This document shows positions 16,720 to 24,603 of a stretch of 44,033 nt of DNA, one piece after another (the first letter of the stretch is position 1; the number at the start of each line of letters is the position of its first letter). The stretch covers positions 43,407 to 87,439 of the forward strand of contig MSHL01000028.1 in NCBI GenBank assembly GCA_001941135.1, in the 5' to 3' direction. Origin of the DNA: Ruminococcus sp. Zagget11 (GTDB taxonomy: Bacteria > Bacillota > Clostridia > Oscillospirales > Ruminococcaceae). Position numbers and translations under genes: made by a program. The notes below the pieces were generated by a model. The model made no database searches and was not told the DNA's origin. It saw nothing but the letters and a program-made list of their open reading frames with translations.

Positions 16720-17973
16720 CTAATTCTCTATCAAAGCCCGAATATACTCCGTCAGCGCCGCTGCCGCCTTTTCATGGGTCGCGGTACTTGGGTGATAATC
16801 CGTACCGTACCCGTCCTCCGCTGACTGAGAATCAAACCTATAGGTATAAATATTCTTGTCCGCGTGATCATCGCTGTATTGCTCCGCTGCATATTCAATC
16901 TGACCGTACAGCTCCGAACCCAATATACCTAAGGTACAGATTATTATAGCATCGGGGTTATTTTCACGGATTTGCCCGATAAAATTATAGTATGCATCAC
17001 CGAACTGCGCCTGCAGTTCCTCGTTTTTTCCTGTATAGGTATAATCGTTCGTACCCAAATTGATAACCACAATATCGCTGCCGCCGCCAAAATCCCACTG
17101 AGTAAGCTCCGATACACTGCGATGAAGCTCAAAATATATATCACTGTATTCATACATTTTCGGCATCAGCAGATAATCCTCAAGAACACCCTGCGTTGTA
17201 CAATCGGAAATCAGTCCGATTCCGCTTGCACAGACAAGACTGCAATCCGCATTAAGAGCCTGCGCCGTAAGATAGGCATACGTGCTTAAGCCGTTTTCCT
17301 CCGCCGTATCGAACACACCGCTTTCCGCCGAACCCTCGTTGCCGTAGCCGCAGGTTATGGAATCGCCTATAAACTCGATTTGCAGCTCTTTGTCACGGCT
17401 TGGGGCAATACTGGTTGCATTCACCGTTACGCTTTTTACCCCAAGACTTGCGGCTGTGGTTTCACTTAGCTTCACAAGGGAAACCTCGGCGTTTATCAGT
17501 TTATCGCCCTCATACAGAACATAGCTGTTTGTACCGTTTTCAACCGCAATTCTGCTTGTAACCTCGCCGTCTATCACCACTGCAAGATATGCACGATTTT
17601 TTTCACTGTAATCACTTGCATTTGATACCAGCACCGCCTCAATCCTGTCACCTGTCATAACAAAATCTATGGACGAACAGGTATTGCTGAGATATTCCAC
17701 TCCGTCAACGTTTAAATGCCTGCCGCTGAAATGCACGGAGCTTTCCGTGGGGTAAAACTCCTTTTCCGTAAGAGTAAGAGCGGAAAAGAATGTATTGATA
17801 TTTTCTTCGGAATTCTGTTCGCCGATATAATCCAAATCCCTTTGCGGACCGTCAACGGTTATCGCGGACGTTACAGGTACCGAAGCTTCACTTTCATCCT
17901 CTATACCGCTTTCTGCATTGCAGCCTGTCATAATCACAGCAAGGACAACGGCAAGGCACGATTTCAGTTTCAT
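16720..17973 (-). CDS. SGNH/GDSL esterase lipoprotein, carbohydrate esterase family 2-like
   Basis: 417 residues from the ATG at 17971-17973 (AGGGGTGATGG upstream); the longer open frame has no better ribosome site. The signal peptide ends in lipobox IMTGC with Cys18. An acidic linker is followed by a beta-sandwich domain (about 60-175) and an SGNH hydrolase domain with block I GDSITCGYGN (Ser205), block III NLGTNDYT and C-terminal DYHPSTATH. This two-domain order is that of CE2 deacetylases, which remove acetyl groups from sugars. It would be anchored on the outer face of the membrane. It directly follows the PBP2 gene by 19 bases, which makes a cell-wall polymer a candidate substrate besides dietary glycans. 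Confidence 0.85.
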   Translation of the reverse strand: MKLKSCLAVVLAVIMTGCNAESGIEDESEASVPVTSAITVDGPQRDLDYIGEQNSEENINTFFSALTLTEKEFYPTESSVHFSGRHLNVDGVEYLSNTCSSIDFVMTGDRIEAVLVSNASDYSEKNRAYLAVVIDGEVTSRIAVENGTNSYVLYEGDKLINAEVSLVKLSETTAASLGVKSVTVNATSIAPSRDKELQIEFIGDSITCGYGNEGSAESGVFDTAEENGLSTYAYLTAQALNADCSLVCASGIGLISDCTTQGVLEDYLLMPKMYEYSDIYFELHRSVSELTQWDFGGGSDIVVINLGTNDYTYTGKNEELQAQFGDAYYNFIGQIRENNPDAIIICTLGILGSELYGQIEYAAEQYSDDHADKNIYTYRFDSQSAEDGYGTDYHPSTATHEKAAAALTEYIRALIEN

Positions 17974-17992
17974 AAAACCATCACCCCTAATA

Positions 17993-20095
17993 TTATTCTT
18001 CCTCATTCTCACCCAGCCCCGCAAGCTCCTCGGCTATTTCCTCCTCCGTTTTGCTTTCGGACAGCTTATCTATTGTGTAAAATTCATCGTAGTATGCGGA
18101 TATGATTTCCTTGATCATCAGCTTGGAATACTCACCGTGTTCGATAAATCCGCTAAAGGCTATTTCCGGGTCATCGGCAGGATAGAAGCCTATAAATGCC
18201 GAGCCTGTATCGGTTGAGGAGGTTATCTGGGGAGTTCCGGTCTTTATGGCAACATCATAGGGCAAATCCGTAAGCAGATAATTATCCGTATAATAATCCT
18301 CGGCCGTGGGATAGGTATACTCGTCAAACTGTGCCACCTCACGCATACCCTCTATAACCGTATCAAAGGTATATCCCGTCTTGTCCTCAATCTCCGCCGC
18401 AACTACAGGCTCTGTCTTAGAAATAAGATTTTCCATGCCGTAATCATAGATGCTGTCCACCATATAGGTCTGATAGCGTGTTCCCTTATTTCCTATAGTC
18501 ATAGCCTGCGCCGCCATCTGCAAAGGGGTAACATAGGTATCAGCCTGACCTATGGCAGCCTGGATAACATTTCCCGCCTGCCATGTCTGCTGCCTTTCCA
18601 TATAGGATTCGGGGGTTGCAATAAAGCCTTTCTTCACATCTCTGCCTATTTCAAGACCCATCTCCTCGCCAAGCCCCAGCTGTGATGCATAATCGGCTAT
18701 AGTGTCGATACCCGTTATCCGTCCCACCTCGTAAAAGAATATATTGCAGGATTCACACAAGGCGGTTATAACATTTATGCTGCCGTGAGAGCCTGTGCAT
18801 TTCGGCGACCAATCCTCCCAATAGGTATAGACGCCGTTGCAGGTAACTGTGTAGCTTCTGTCAATGATACCCTCGTTCAAAGCTGCTATTGCCGTAACCG
18901 TTTTAAAGGTAGAGCCGGGACGATACATTCCGCTGACCGCCCTGTTGGTAAGGGGAGCATTCTCCCCCGCCGCCACTGATGCATAGTCCTCTATATAGTC
19001 GTTAAGGTCATATGTCGGGTAAGTAGCGGCAGCAAGCAATGCACCCGTTTTGGCGTTAAGCACAACTATCGCACCTGCATCGGCGGATGTTCCGCTTGCA
19101 CGCGTTGACGTTTGATTTTGCAGCCAATAAATATGGCTTTCCAAAATAGTTTGTACATCCCGCTGATAATCGCTGTCAATGGTGAGCTTTATGCTGTTTC
19201 CGGGGACAGCCTCCTCAGTAACCGTATCGGAAATAACCTGACCGCTCTTTATTTCAATGGTTCTTGTACCCTTTTCGCCTCTGAGGGTATCCTCCATGGC
19301 ACTCTCAATGCCGCCCTTACCGAGGGTATCGCTGAGCGCATATCCGTCATCCTTAAGCTCCGCATACTCCTCCGCGGAGATAGCGCCGACTGTGCCGATC
19401 AGGTGAGGAACAACATCTCCCACATTATTTACCCTAACTGCCTCTTCCACAATATCCAATCCGTCAAGCTCTCCTGTAAGCTCTTTAAGCTGTACGGTTG
19501 CCGACATGGGTATATCCTCCGCAAGTGTAAATTGGTTTGAAACTGAAAAATCACGGACATACATGGTATACCGAACACCTGCTATTATTCGCTTTTCCCT
19601 GTCGGTATAATCATCGGAAATACCGTAAATATCCGACATGGCTATCATGCAGTCCTCCGCTGTTCCATAGGCCTGAATGCCGATATTTGTACGCAGACGA
19701 GCGGAATCACTTTCACGGTCTTCATCAAATTCAAAGGGTGAAGCTGTGCTTATGGGGAGAATGTCATTCCACTCAACGCCCTCGCTTTCAAGGATATTGA
19801 CTGCGGTTAATATTATCCTGTTTATTTCCGAGTTATCAGACGGAAAAAATGCCTTTTCAAAAACCACATTCAATCCCGATTTGTTGCTTACAAGCCACTC
19901 CCCGTCATAATCTGCAATCTGCCCTCTCGGCGCATTTATACTCTGTGTGGCCACTGTTGTACTCTGTGATTCCTCGTAATAGCTTCCGCCGTCTACAATT
20001 TGCAGCTTCATAAGTTCCACTGCACCGCATGACATCAAAAACAGTGACAGTCCCATTATGATAACAAATCGAAGTCTATCCCTGATTTCAGCCAA
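17993..20095 (-). CDS. Penicillin-binding protein 2-type transpeptidase
   Basis: 700 residues from a TTG start at 20093-20095 with AAGGTGGTG just upstream; no in-frame ATG is suitable. One N-terminal membrane helix (about 9-27) is followed by the PBP dimerisation domain (about 50-290) and the transpeptidase domain. Active-site motifs: Ser395-x-x-Lys398 in GSTFK, Ser449-x-Asn451 in CESCN, and KTG at 618-620. It cross-links peptidoglycan, probably for cell elongation (PBP2/MrdA) or division; the two cannot be told apart safely here. It is in an operon with DUF4321 upstream and the CE2-like esterase downstream. The acidic C-terminal tail (ESKTEEEIAEELAGLGENEEE) is unusual. Confidence 0.92.
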   Translation of the reverse strand: MAEIRDRLRFVIIMGLSLFLMSCGAVELMKLQIVDGGSYYEESQSTTVATQSINAPRGQIADYDGEWLVSNKSGLNVVFEKAFFPSDNSEINRIILTAVNILESEGVEWNDILPISTASPFEFDEDRESDSARLRTNIGIQAYGTAEDCMIAMSDIYGISDDYTDREKRIIAGVRYTMYVRDFSVSNQFTLAEDIPMSATVQLKELTGELDGLDIVEEAVRVNNVGDVVPHLIGTVGAISAEEYAELKDDGYALSDTLGKGGIESAMEDTLRGEKGTRTIEIKSGQVISDTVTEEAVPGNSIKLTIDSDYQRDVQTILESHIYWLQNQTSTRASGTSADAGAIVVLNAKTGALLAAATYPTYDLNDYIEDYASVAAGENAPLTNRAVSGMYRPGSTFKTVTAIAALNEGIIDRSYTVTCNGVYTYWEDWSPKCTGSHGSINVITALCESCNIFFYEVGRITGIDTIADYASQLGLGEEMGLEIGRDVKKGFIATPESYMERQQTWQAGNVIQAAIGQADTYVTPLQMAAQAMTIGNKGTRYQTYMVDSIYDYGMENLISKTEPVVAAEIEDKTGYTFDTVIEGMREVAQFDEYTYPTAEDYYTDNYLLTDLPYDVAIKTGTPQITSSTDTGSAFIGFYPADDPEIAFSGFIEHGEYSKLMIKEIISAYYDEFYTIDKLSESKTEEEIAEELAGLGENEEE

Positions 20096-20116
20096 AATAA
20101 CACCACCTTGACAAAG

Positions 20117-20386
20117 CTACACTATTACCTTTTTGTATAGAATCAGCGCAGCTATAACACATAATATCTGGGCAAGATTTACAGACATAATAAATCCGAA
20201 CGCCAGCCTAACCACGATAAGATCAAGTATAACCGGATCTCCGGTATCTATGCCAATGCTTACCGAGTGTCCCAGCCAGCTCAAAAAGGGTATATCCGAG
20301 CATATCCCCGCAATAACCGTTTCTGCCGCTATCCCTGCAAGCAGAAAAAACAAAAAGGCTATTGTTCTCTTAAATCCTTCTTTCAT
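20117..20386 (-). CDS. DUF4321 small membrane protein
   Basis: 89 residues with two clear membrane helices (about 8-27 and 52-85) and a short loop between them (ICSDIPFLSWLGHSVSIGIDTGDP). The pattern matches the clostridial DUF4321 family, small membrane proteins found among cell-shape genes. The ATG overlaps the stop of the U32 gene by four bases (ATGA), so translation is coupled. It is 21 bases before the PBP2 gene. Its function is unknown; the place suggests a partner of the elongation machinery. Confidence 0.75.
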   Translation of the reverse strand: MKEGFKRTIAFLFFLLAGIAAETVIAGICSDIPFLSWLGHSVSIGIDTGDPVILDLIVVRLAFGFIMSVNLAQILCVIAALILYKKVIV

Positions 20387-22458
20387 ATGATCCCCCTATA
20401 GTAAAGTCCCTTGGTATATCTCTCTCCATGCGGAAGCTCCGTTCGCACATCACAGCCCTTTGCAAGCATAGCCGCCTGTGCCTCGGAAATTTCCTCCGTC
20501 AGATCTACCAGTGCAAAATCAATTTTGCCGAAATCCTCAAGTCTGTCAAGAACATCCAAAAAATCACAGTTAAGCAGCTCCGTATACTCTCCGCAGCAGC
20601 GGACGGGAAATTTTCTGCCCGTTCTGTCGGTGACAGCCCCTGTGCAGTGCCGACACCCTGCCTGTGCCTTTATGGGACAATTCACCGTAAGCATAAGCGG
20701 CATACGCCCATATGCGTATATTCCTATAGGTATGGGGGATTTCAGCGCTCTTATCTGTCCCGTCCGAAGCTCTGCTGAAACGCATAACGACATGATACCC
20801 ATTTTTCCGTACTCATCGCAGGCATAGGAGTTTGCCGCATTGAGCCGCGGCGAACCGAGAGTCGCCATTCCTATATCTTCGGCAATCCTTATGTGCGCAA
20901 TATTCTCGCACCAAAGCTGCCTACAGCCCTTTTTGTATATATTCATCAATCTGTCTGTCATTCTGCCTTCATCAAAGGTAAATGCAGGCGGCATAACCGC
21001 AAATCTGTCATATCCGCCCTCAAAATCAAGCCTTTCAAATTCATCAAGAGGAATAATAATCTTCTCCGCCGACGTACCCGCCACACACGGCACAAGCGCC
21101 GCATTGCGGCAGATAACCCATATTGCGGGGCTTTCCGTTACCGCATCCGATCTTTCTCTCACCGATGGCATATTCCTACTAATGGAATAGATTGGTGTAT
21201 TATCGGATATAATCTCCCTGTCAATATATTCAACCGCACTGCGCCTAAGGGCGTTAAGCGCGGATATCGGCAGCATGGCGTTATCCTCAATATCGGTATC
21301 GGCTTCGCCAAATTTATAAGCGGTTCCGCCCAGCTTTGAAAGACATTTTATTACATCCTCCGCTGTGGTCGGTCGAGTAACCGCTCTTTGCACCTCTGCA
21401 CCGAAAACACTGCCGCTAATTCCGTTTACGGAAAAATCCAGCCGTGATTTCTCACCTGCCTTAAGGGTACAAAGAAAATGTATTTTACCTATTTCCGCTT
21501 CATTACGGTATAGCTGTGAAAGCTGCGGCAAAACGTCCTTTGCGCTTTCCACGTCCTCTTTTCGGCGAAATCCGAACATATCCCTATTAATCCTGCCCGA
21601 AAGATAGCCGTCGGTAAAGCCGCTTCTTGAAAAAACAGCCCTTAGCCGCTTCATATCATCGGGTAATTCTCTGTCGCCTAAAATACTGTCCTTTAACGCA
21701 GTAACGGCGGCTGCCGTATATTCCGCGCGTTTCATTCTTCCCTCTATTTTCAGGGAAAATACGCCTGCGTTAAGCAGCTCCTTTACCCTTTCAACATAGG
21801 ACATATCCTTAAGCGACAGGTCATACCTGTCACCGTCAGTGCTTCTGTCAATGGCTGAAAAAGGCAGTCTGCACGCCTGCACACACTGCCCCCTATTTGC
21901 GCTTCTCGAACCTATTACCGCACTCATATAGCATTGCCCGGAAACGCTCATACACTGCGCCCCGTGAACAAAAGCCTCAATTTCAATACCTGTATCGCAG
22001 ATCCGCCTTATTTCCCTCAGCGAAAGCTCTCTTGCCGCAACGACACGGCAAAATCCCAGCTTCGCTGCCTCCATTGCGCCGCACGGCGTATGTATTGTCA
22101 TTTGCGTTGATGCATGGAGAGGCATTTCAGATACAGCGGCACGTGCAAGAGCTGCGGCGCCCGTGTCTTGAATAATAAGCCCGTCAACGCCTATCTCGGC
22201 GCTGTAAATAACAGCCCGAAAAAAGTCCTCGGTCTCCGAATCAAAAATAACGGTATTCATTGCCCTGAAAAGCTTAATCCCGTGTAAATGGCAATACTCC
22301 GCCGCCTGCTTCATCTCCTCATCGGTAAAGTTATCCGCATTTGCCCTTGCAGAAAAGCTTTTCCCTCCGACATAAACCGCATCCGCACCGCAGCGAACCG
22401 CGGCATAAAGGCTCTCCATTCCTCCTGCCGGAGCGAGTATTTCATAATTTAGTGACAT
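20383..22458 (-). CDS. U32 family protein (RlhA-like, 23S rRNA C2501 hydroxylation candidate)
   Basis: 691 residues from the ATG at 22456-22458. The N-terminal half is a U32 TIM barrel (LAPAGGMESLYAAVRCGADAVYVGGKSFSARA, VHGAQCMSVSGQCYMSAVIGSRSANRGQCVQACRLPF) with the cysteine set that binds an iron-sulfur cluster. It is followed by a DUF3656-like middle and a C-terminal part containing MLTVNCPIKAQAGC. This long form resembles RlhA, which makes 5-hydroxycytidine in 23S rRNA. It lies one base after the ZapA-like gene, a pairing common in Clostridia. Family assignment is firm; the rRNA role is by analogy. Confidence 0.85.
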   Translation of the reverse strand: MSLNYEILAPAGGMESLYAAVRCGADAVYVGGKSFSARANADNFTDEEMKQAAEYCHLHGIKLFRAMNTVIFDSETEDFFRAVIYSAEIGVDGLIIQDTGAAALARAAVSEMPLHASTQMTIHTPCGAMEAAKLGFCRVVAARELSLREIRRICDTGIEIEAFVHGAQCMSVSGQCYMSAVIGSRSANRGQCVQACRLPFSAIDRSTDGDRYDLSLKDMSYVERVKELLNAGVFSLKIEGRMKRAEYTAAAVTALKDSILGDRELPDDMKRLRAVFSRSGFTDGYLSGRINRDMFGFRRKEDVESAKDVLPQLSQLYRNEAEIGKIHFLCTLKAGEKSRLDFSVNGISGSVFGAEVQRAVTRPTTAEDVIKCLSKLGGTAYKFGEADTDIEDNAMLPISALNALRRSAVEYIDREIISDNTPIYSISRNMPSVRERSDAVTESPAIWVICRNAALVPCVAGTSAEKIIIPLDEFERLDFEGGYDRFAVMPPAFTFDEGRMTDRLMNIYKKGCRQLWCENIAHIRIAEDIGMATLGSPRLNAANSYACDEYGKMGIMSLCVSAELRTGQIRALKSPIPIGIYAYGRMPLMLTVNCPIKAQAGCRHCTGAVTDRTGRKFPVRCCGEYTELLNCDFLDVLDRLEDFGKIDFALVDLTEEISEAQAAMLAKGCDVRTELPHGERYTKGLYYRGII

Positions 22459-22459
22459 C

Positions 22460-23584
22460 TTATCTTTTCTTTCCTCTTCTGCGCCCGACCGATCTGTCTT
22501 TCTCGGTATCGGGATTGTACAGACAAACATTTTCATCGTCCGAGGCAATTAAAGAAAACTGTCCCGGAAGCTGGACCTCAGCCTGCTCCTCGGATAGTGC
22601 CGCCGCACCGTCACCGTTATGCTTCTCCGTCTTATCGGCATTGGTTCGTTTTGCGGCCTTTTCGGCAGTCTTATCCGCATATATGTACTCCCTGCCAAGG
22701 GGAACTGTCACGGACGGGGAAACGGTATTTTCAATCACAAGCTGTTCTCCCTTAAAATCCGGACGCTTTTTCAGCAGATTATTCTCCTTTTCGAGAGCCT
22801 TGCTTTTCTCCTCAAGACGCTCCACAGCGCTTTTCAGCATTTTGGTTTCATGCGCCTGTAAATTTTCGTTTCTTATCCGTTCAGCCTCATAAAGCTTGAT
22901 TTTTCCCTCAAGAATTTCCATTCTTATTTTCAGCGAGGATTGCTCGGATTTATTTTCATTGTTTTTTTCGGCTGCCGCGGTCAGCTCTTTATTTTCGGAA
23001 ATGCAGCGGGACAATTCGGCGTTAATCCTCCTGTTATCCCTTTCGGCTGCGGCAAGACGTGCCTTTACACGCATTAACTCATCATTACATGTACCTAAGG
23101 CTTCGTTTTCCTTTTCCAAAGCAATATTTTTATTTTCAGACGCCTTAAGTCTTCCACAAAGCTGACGATTTTCCTTTTCGGCTGCGGCAAGATGCGCCTT
23201 TACACGGATTAACTCATCGTTACATGTACCTAAGGCTTCGTTTTCCTTTTCCAAAACGATATTCTTATTTTCGCACGCCTTAAGTCTTCCGCAAAGCTGA
23301 CGATTTTCCTTTTCGGCTGCGGAATATTTCGCATGCCAAGCGGCAGATCCGCCCTCGGCACGTTTTTTCAGTGATATGTTCTCCCGTTCAGCTTTCACAG
23401 CCCTATCCATATTTACAAGCGCCGAAAAAACAGCGGCTGTCTTTTCGGTAAAGCCCTTAGACGGTGTGGTCATTGATGTTATTTCTTTTTCGGCAGCGGC
23501 TGCAAGGGCTGCCATATATTCCTCCGAATCATCTGTGCTGACAACATAATCCACTCCGCACACTGTTATCCTGATCTTATTCAT
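22460..23584 (-). CDS. ZapA-like protein with long coiled coil
   Basis: 374 residues from the ATG at 23582-23584 (GAGGGGA upstream). The first ~90 residues match ZapA (MNKIRITVCGVDYVVSTDDSEEYM...), a cell division protein that bundles FtsZ. Normal ZapA is about 100 residues. Here a coiled coil follows from about 95 to 290, then a charged tail ending GRRRGKKR. The coil contains a tandem 45-residue duplication beginning AAEKENRQLCGRLKA, matching two 135-bp DNA units at 23042-23176 and 23177-23311. It is the first gene of the envelope operon, with a strong promoter at 23624-23652. A role in division-ring assembly is inferred from the N-terminal domain. Confidence 0.82.
   Translation of the reverse strand: MNKIRITVCGVDYVVSTDDSEEYMAALAAAAEKEITSMTTPSKGFTEKTAAVFSALVNMDRAVKAERENISLKKRAEGGSAAWHAKYSAAEKENRQLCGRLKACENKNIVLEKENEALGTCNDELIRVKAHLAAAEKENRQLCGRLKASENKNIALEKENEALGTCNDELMRVKARLAAAERDNRRINAELSRCISENKELTAAAEKNNENKSEQSSLKIRMEILEGKIKLYEAERIRNENLQAHETKMLKSAVERLEEKSKALEKENNLLKKRPDFKGEQLVIENTVSPSVTVPLGREYIYADKTAEKAAKRTNADKTEKHNGDGAAALSEEQAEVQLPGQFSLIASDDENVCLYNPDTEKDRSVGRRRGKKR
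23042..23311 (-). repeat. Two tandem 135-bp repeats inside the ZapA-like gene
   Basis: Units 23042-23176 and 23177-23311 are nearly identical at DNA level, with only scattered changes. The unit starts recur at 23042, 23177 and 23312, exactly 135 bases apart. 135 is a multiple of three, so the frame is kept, and it encodes 45 coiled-coil residues. The high DNA identity points to a recent duplication. Confidence 0.9.
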
Positions 23585-23623
23585 AGACACATATCCCCTC
23601 TGCAAATCAAGGCTACTCATTTT

Positions 23624-23652
23624 AGTATAACATGAATTGCACAGGTTGTCAA
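23624..23652 (-). promoter_or_regulatory. Sigma-A promoter of the ZapA-PBP2-mannosidase operon
   Basis: Minus-strand TTGACA (23647-23652), 17-base spacer, TATACT (23624-23629), about 40 bases before the ZapA-like start. No other strong promoter or terminator was seen until 12972. Confidence 0.85.
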
Positions 23653-23797
23653 GAATTTGAACATTCTGAAACGTGGTTTTTGAAAGCTGTATTACTATAA
23701 TAAGGCAAAGAAAAGGTAATCCCGTATAATAAAGCTTGACACAAAGGGTAGAAAACAGTATACTAAAATCCAAAGAAAGGTGCTAAGTAACTGTTTT

Positions 23798-23840
23798 AGG
23801 GAAAATGCGTACTTTAACTGTCATAACAATCATTTTCCCT
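23798..23840. terminator. Possible terminator after the zinc-ribbon gene
   Basis: Perfect 10-bp arms AGGGAAAATG (23798-23807) and CATTTTCCCT (23831-23840) with a 23-base loop. On the minus strand they are followed by AAAACAG, so no proper T-run; on the plus strand by TTGCTTTG. Its function is uncertain. Confidence 0.45.
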
Positions 23841-23877
23841 TTGCTTTGCGACTGCGGCAATACACCTTACGGATATT

Positions 23878-24354
23878 TTAAAATCTAAAGTCACGAGGGA
23901 AAAGCTTTTTTGTCCGTTTGCTATCTTCCAATAAGCGCATTGTACCGCAATTGGTGCAGGTTTTCCCCACATTAACCAAGTCGCACTTTGGACATCTCCA
24001 TGAACCCTGTGTGGAATAAGCAACGGAAGATATTTTAGGCAGCTTTGTCTTCTTTCTCTTGAGCTCTTGGGAAAGAGACGGCGGCTCGGGTGCAGTAAGT
24101 ATGCGACAGAATTTATTTGAAATTTTTCTCGTCAACAGGCAAATGCTGACGGTATTGTCACACCAAACGATTTTCCAAACTTCGCACATAGTTCGATATT
24201 CATTGCGATATTTGATAAAAGTAAATTCTCTTACATTATGCTTGTTGATTATATAATTTCCAAAACTGTATAATCCCATTGTATCAACCGTGAGAATTTC
24301 TCCGGCGTGTTTTCCCGATAATACAACATTGTGATAAGATGATAAAATTGACAT
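23878..24354 (-). CDS. Hypothetical protein with C-terminal zinc ribbon
   Basis: 158 residues from the ATG at 24352-24354, which follows GGAGGTGACGGT. The N-terminal two thirds (MSILSSYHNVVLSGKHAGEILTVDTM...) looks like a small beta-rich domain that I do not recognise. The C-terminus (about 118-137) holds a four-cysteine zinc ribbon, CPKCDLVNVGKTCTNCG, of the CxxC-x7-CxxC kind. There is no signal peptide or membrane segment. It has its own promoter (24380-24408) and stands alone between the PucR and ZapA-like units. A nucleic-acid or protein-binding role is possible but not shown. Confidence 0.72.
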   Translation of the reverse strand: MSILSSYHNVVLSGKHAGEILTVDTMGLYSFGNYIINKHNVREFTFIKYRNEYRTMCEVWKIVWCDNTVSICLLTRKISNKFCRILTAPEPPSLSQELKRKKTKLPKISSVAYSTQGSWRCPKCDLVNVGKTCTNCGTMRLLEDSKRTKKLFPRDFRF

Positions 24355-24379
24355 ACCGTCACCTCCTCCATCTATAAGC

Positions 24380-24408
24380 ATTATAGCACAAAGAAAGTAT
24401 AATGTCAA
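24380..24408 (-). promoter_or_regulatory. Sigma-A promoter of the zinc-ribbon gene
   Basis: Minus-strand TTGACA (24403-24408), 17-base spacer, TATAAT (24380-24385): a perfect consensus promoter 25 bases before the start codon. The stretch 24409-24603 upstream shows no gene or clear terminator. Confidence 0.85.
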
Positions 24409-24603
24409 TATACGGAAATTTATATAAATAAGTAAAAGGGGTAATAGCTTGGCGGAACGGAACGCGTTAATAGTGACGGATCACTTATATTTGATACATC
24501 AATAAATAGGGCGTATTGATAGCCAATTCTCACGATTCAGGCACTGCGGCTGCACAGGACAATAACGATTTTACGCTTGTATAAGCAAACTGTAGGAAAG
24601 CTC

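Noticed and set aside
23042..23311. Regular repeats as a CRISPR array
   Set aside because: The units are 135 bases, directly adjacent without spacers, and code for coiled coil in frame.
24409..24603. Hidden gene or tRNA between the zinc-ribbon and PucR genes
   Set aside because: No cloverleaf, no frame with ribosome site, only a four-base stem; nothing supportable.
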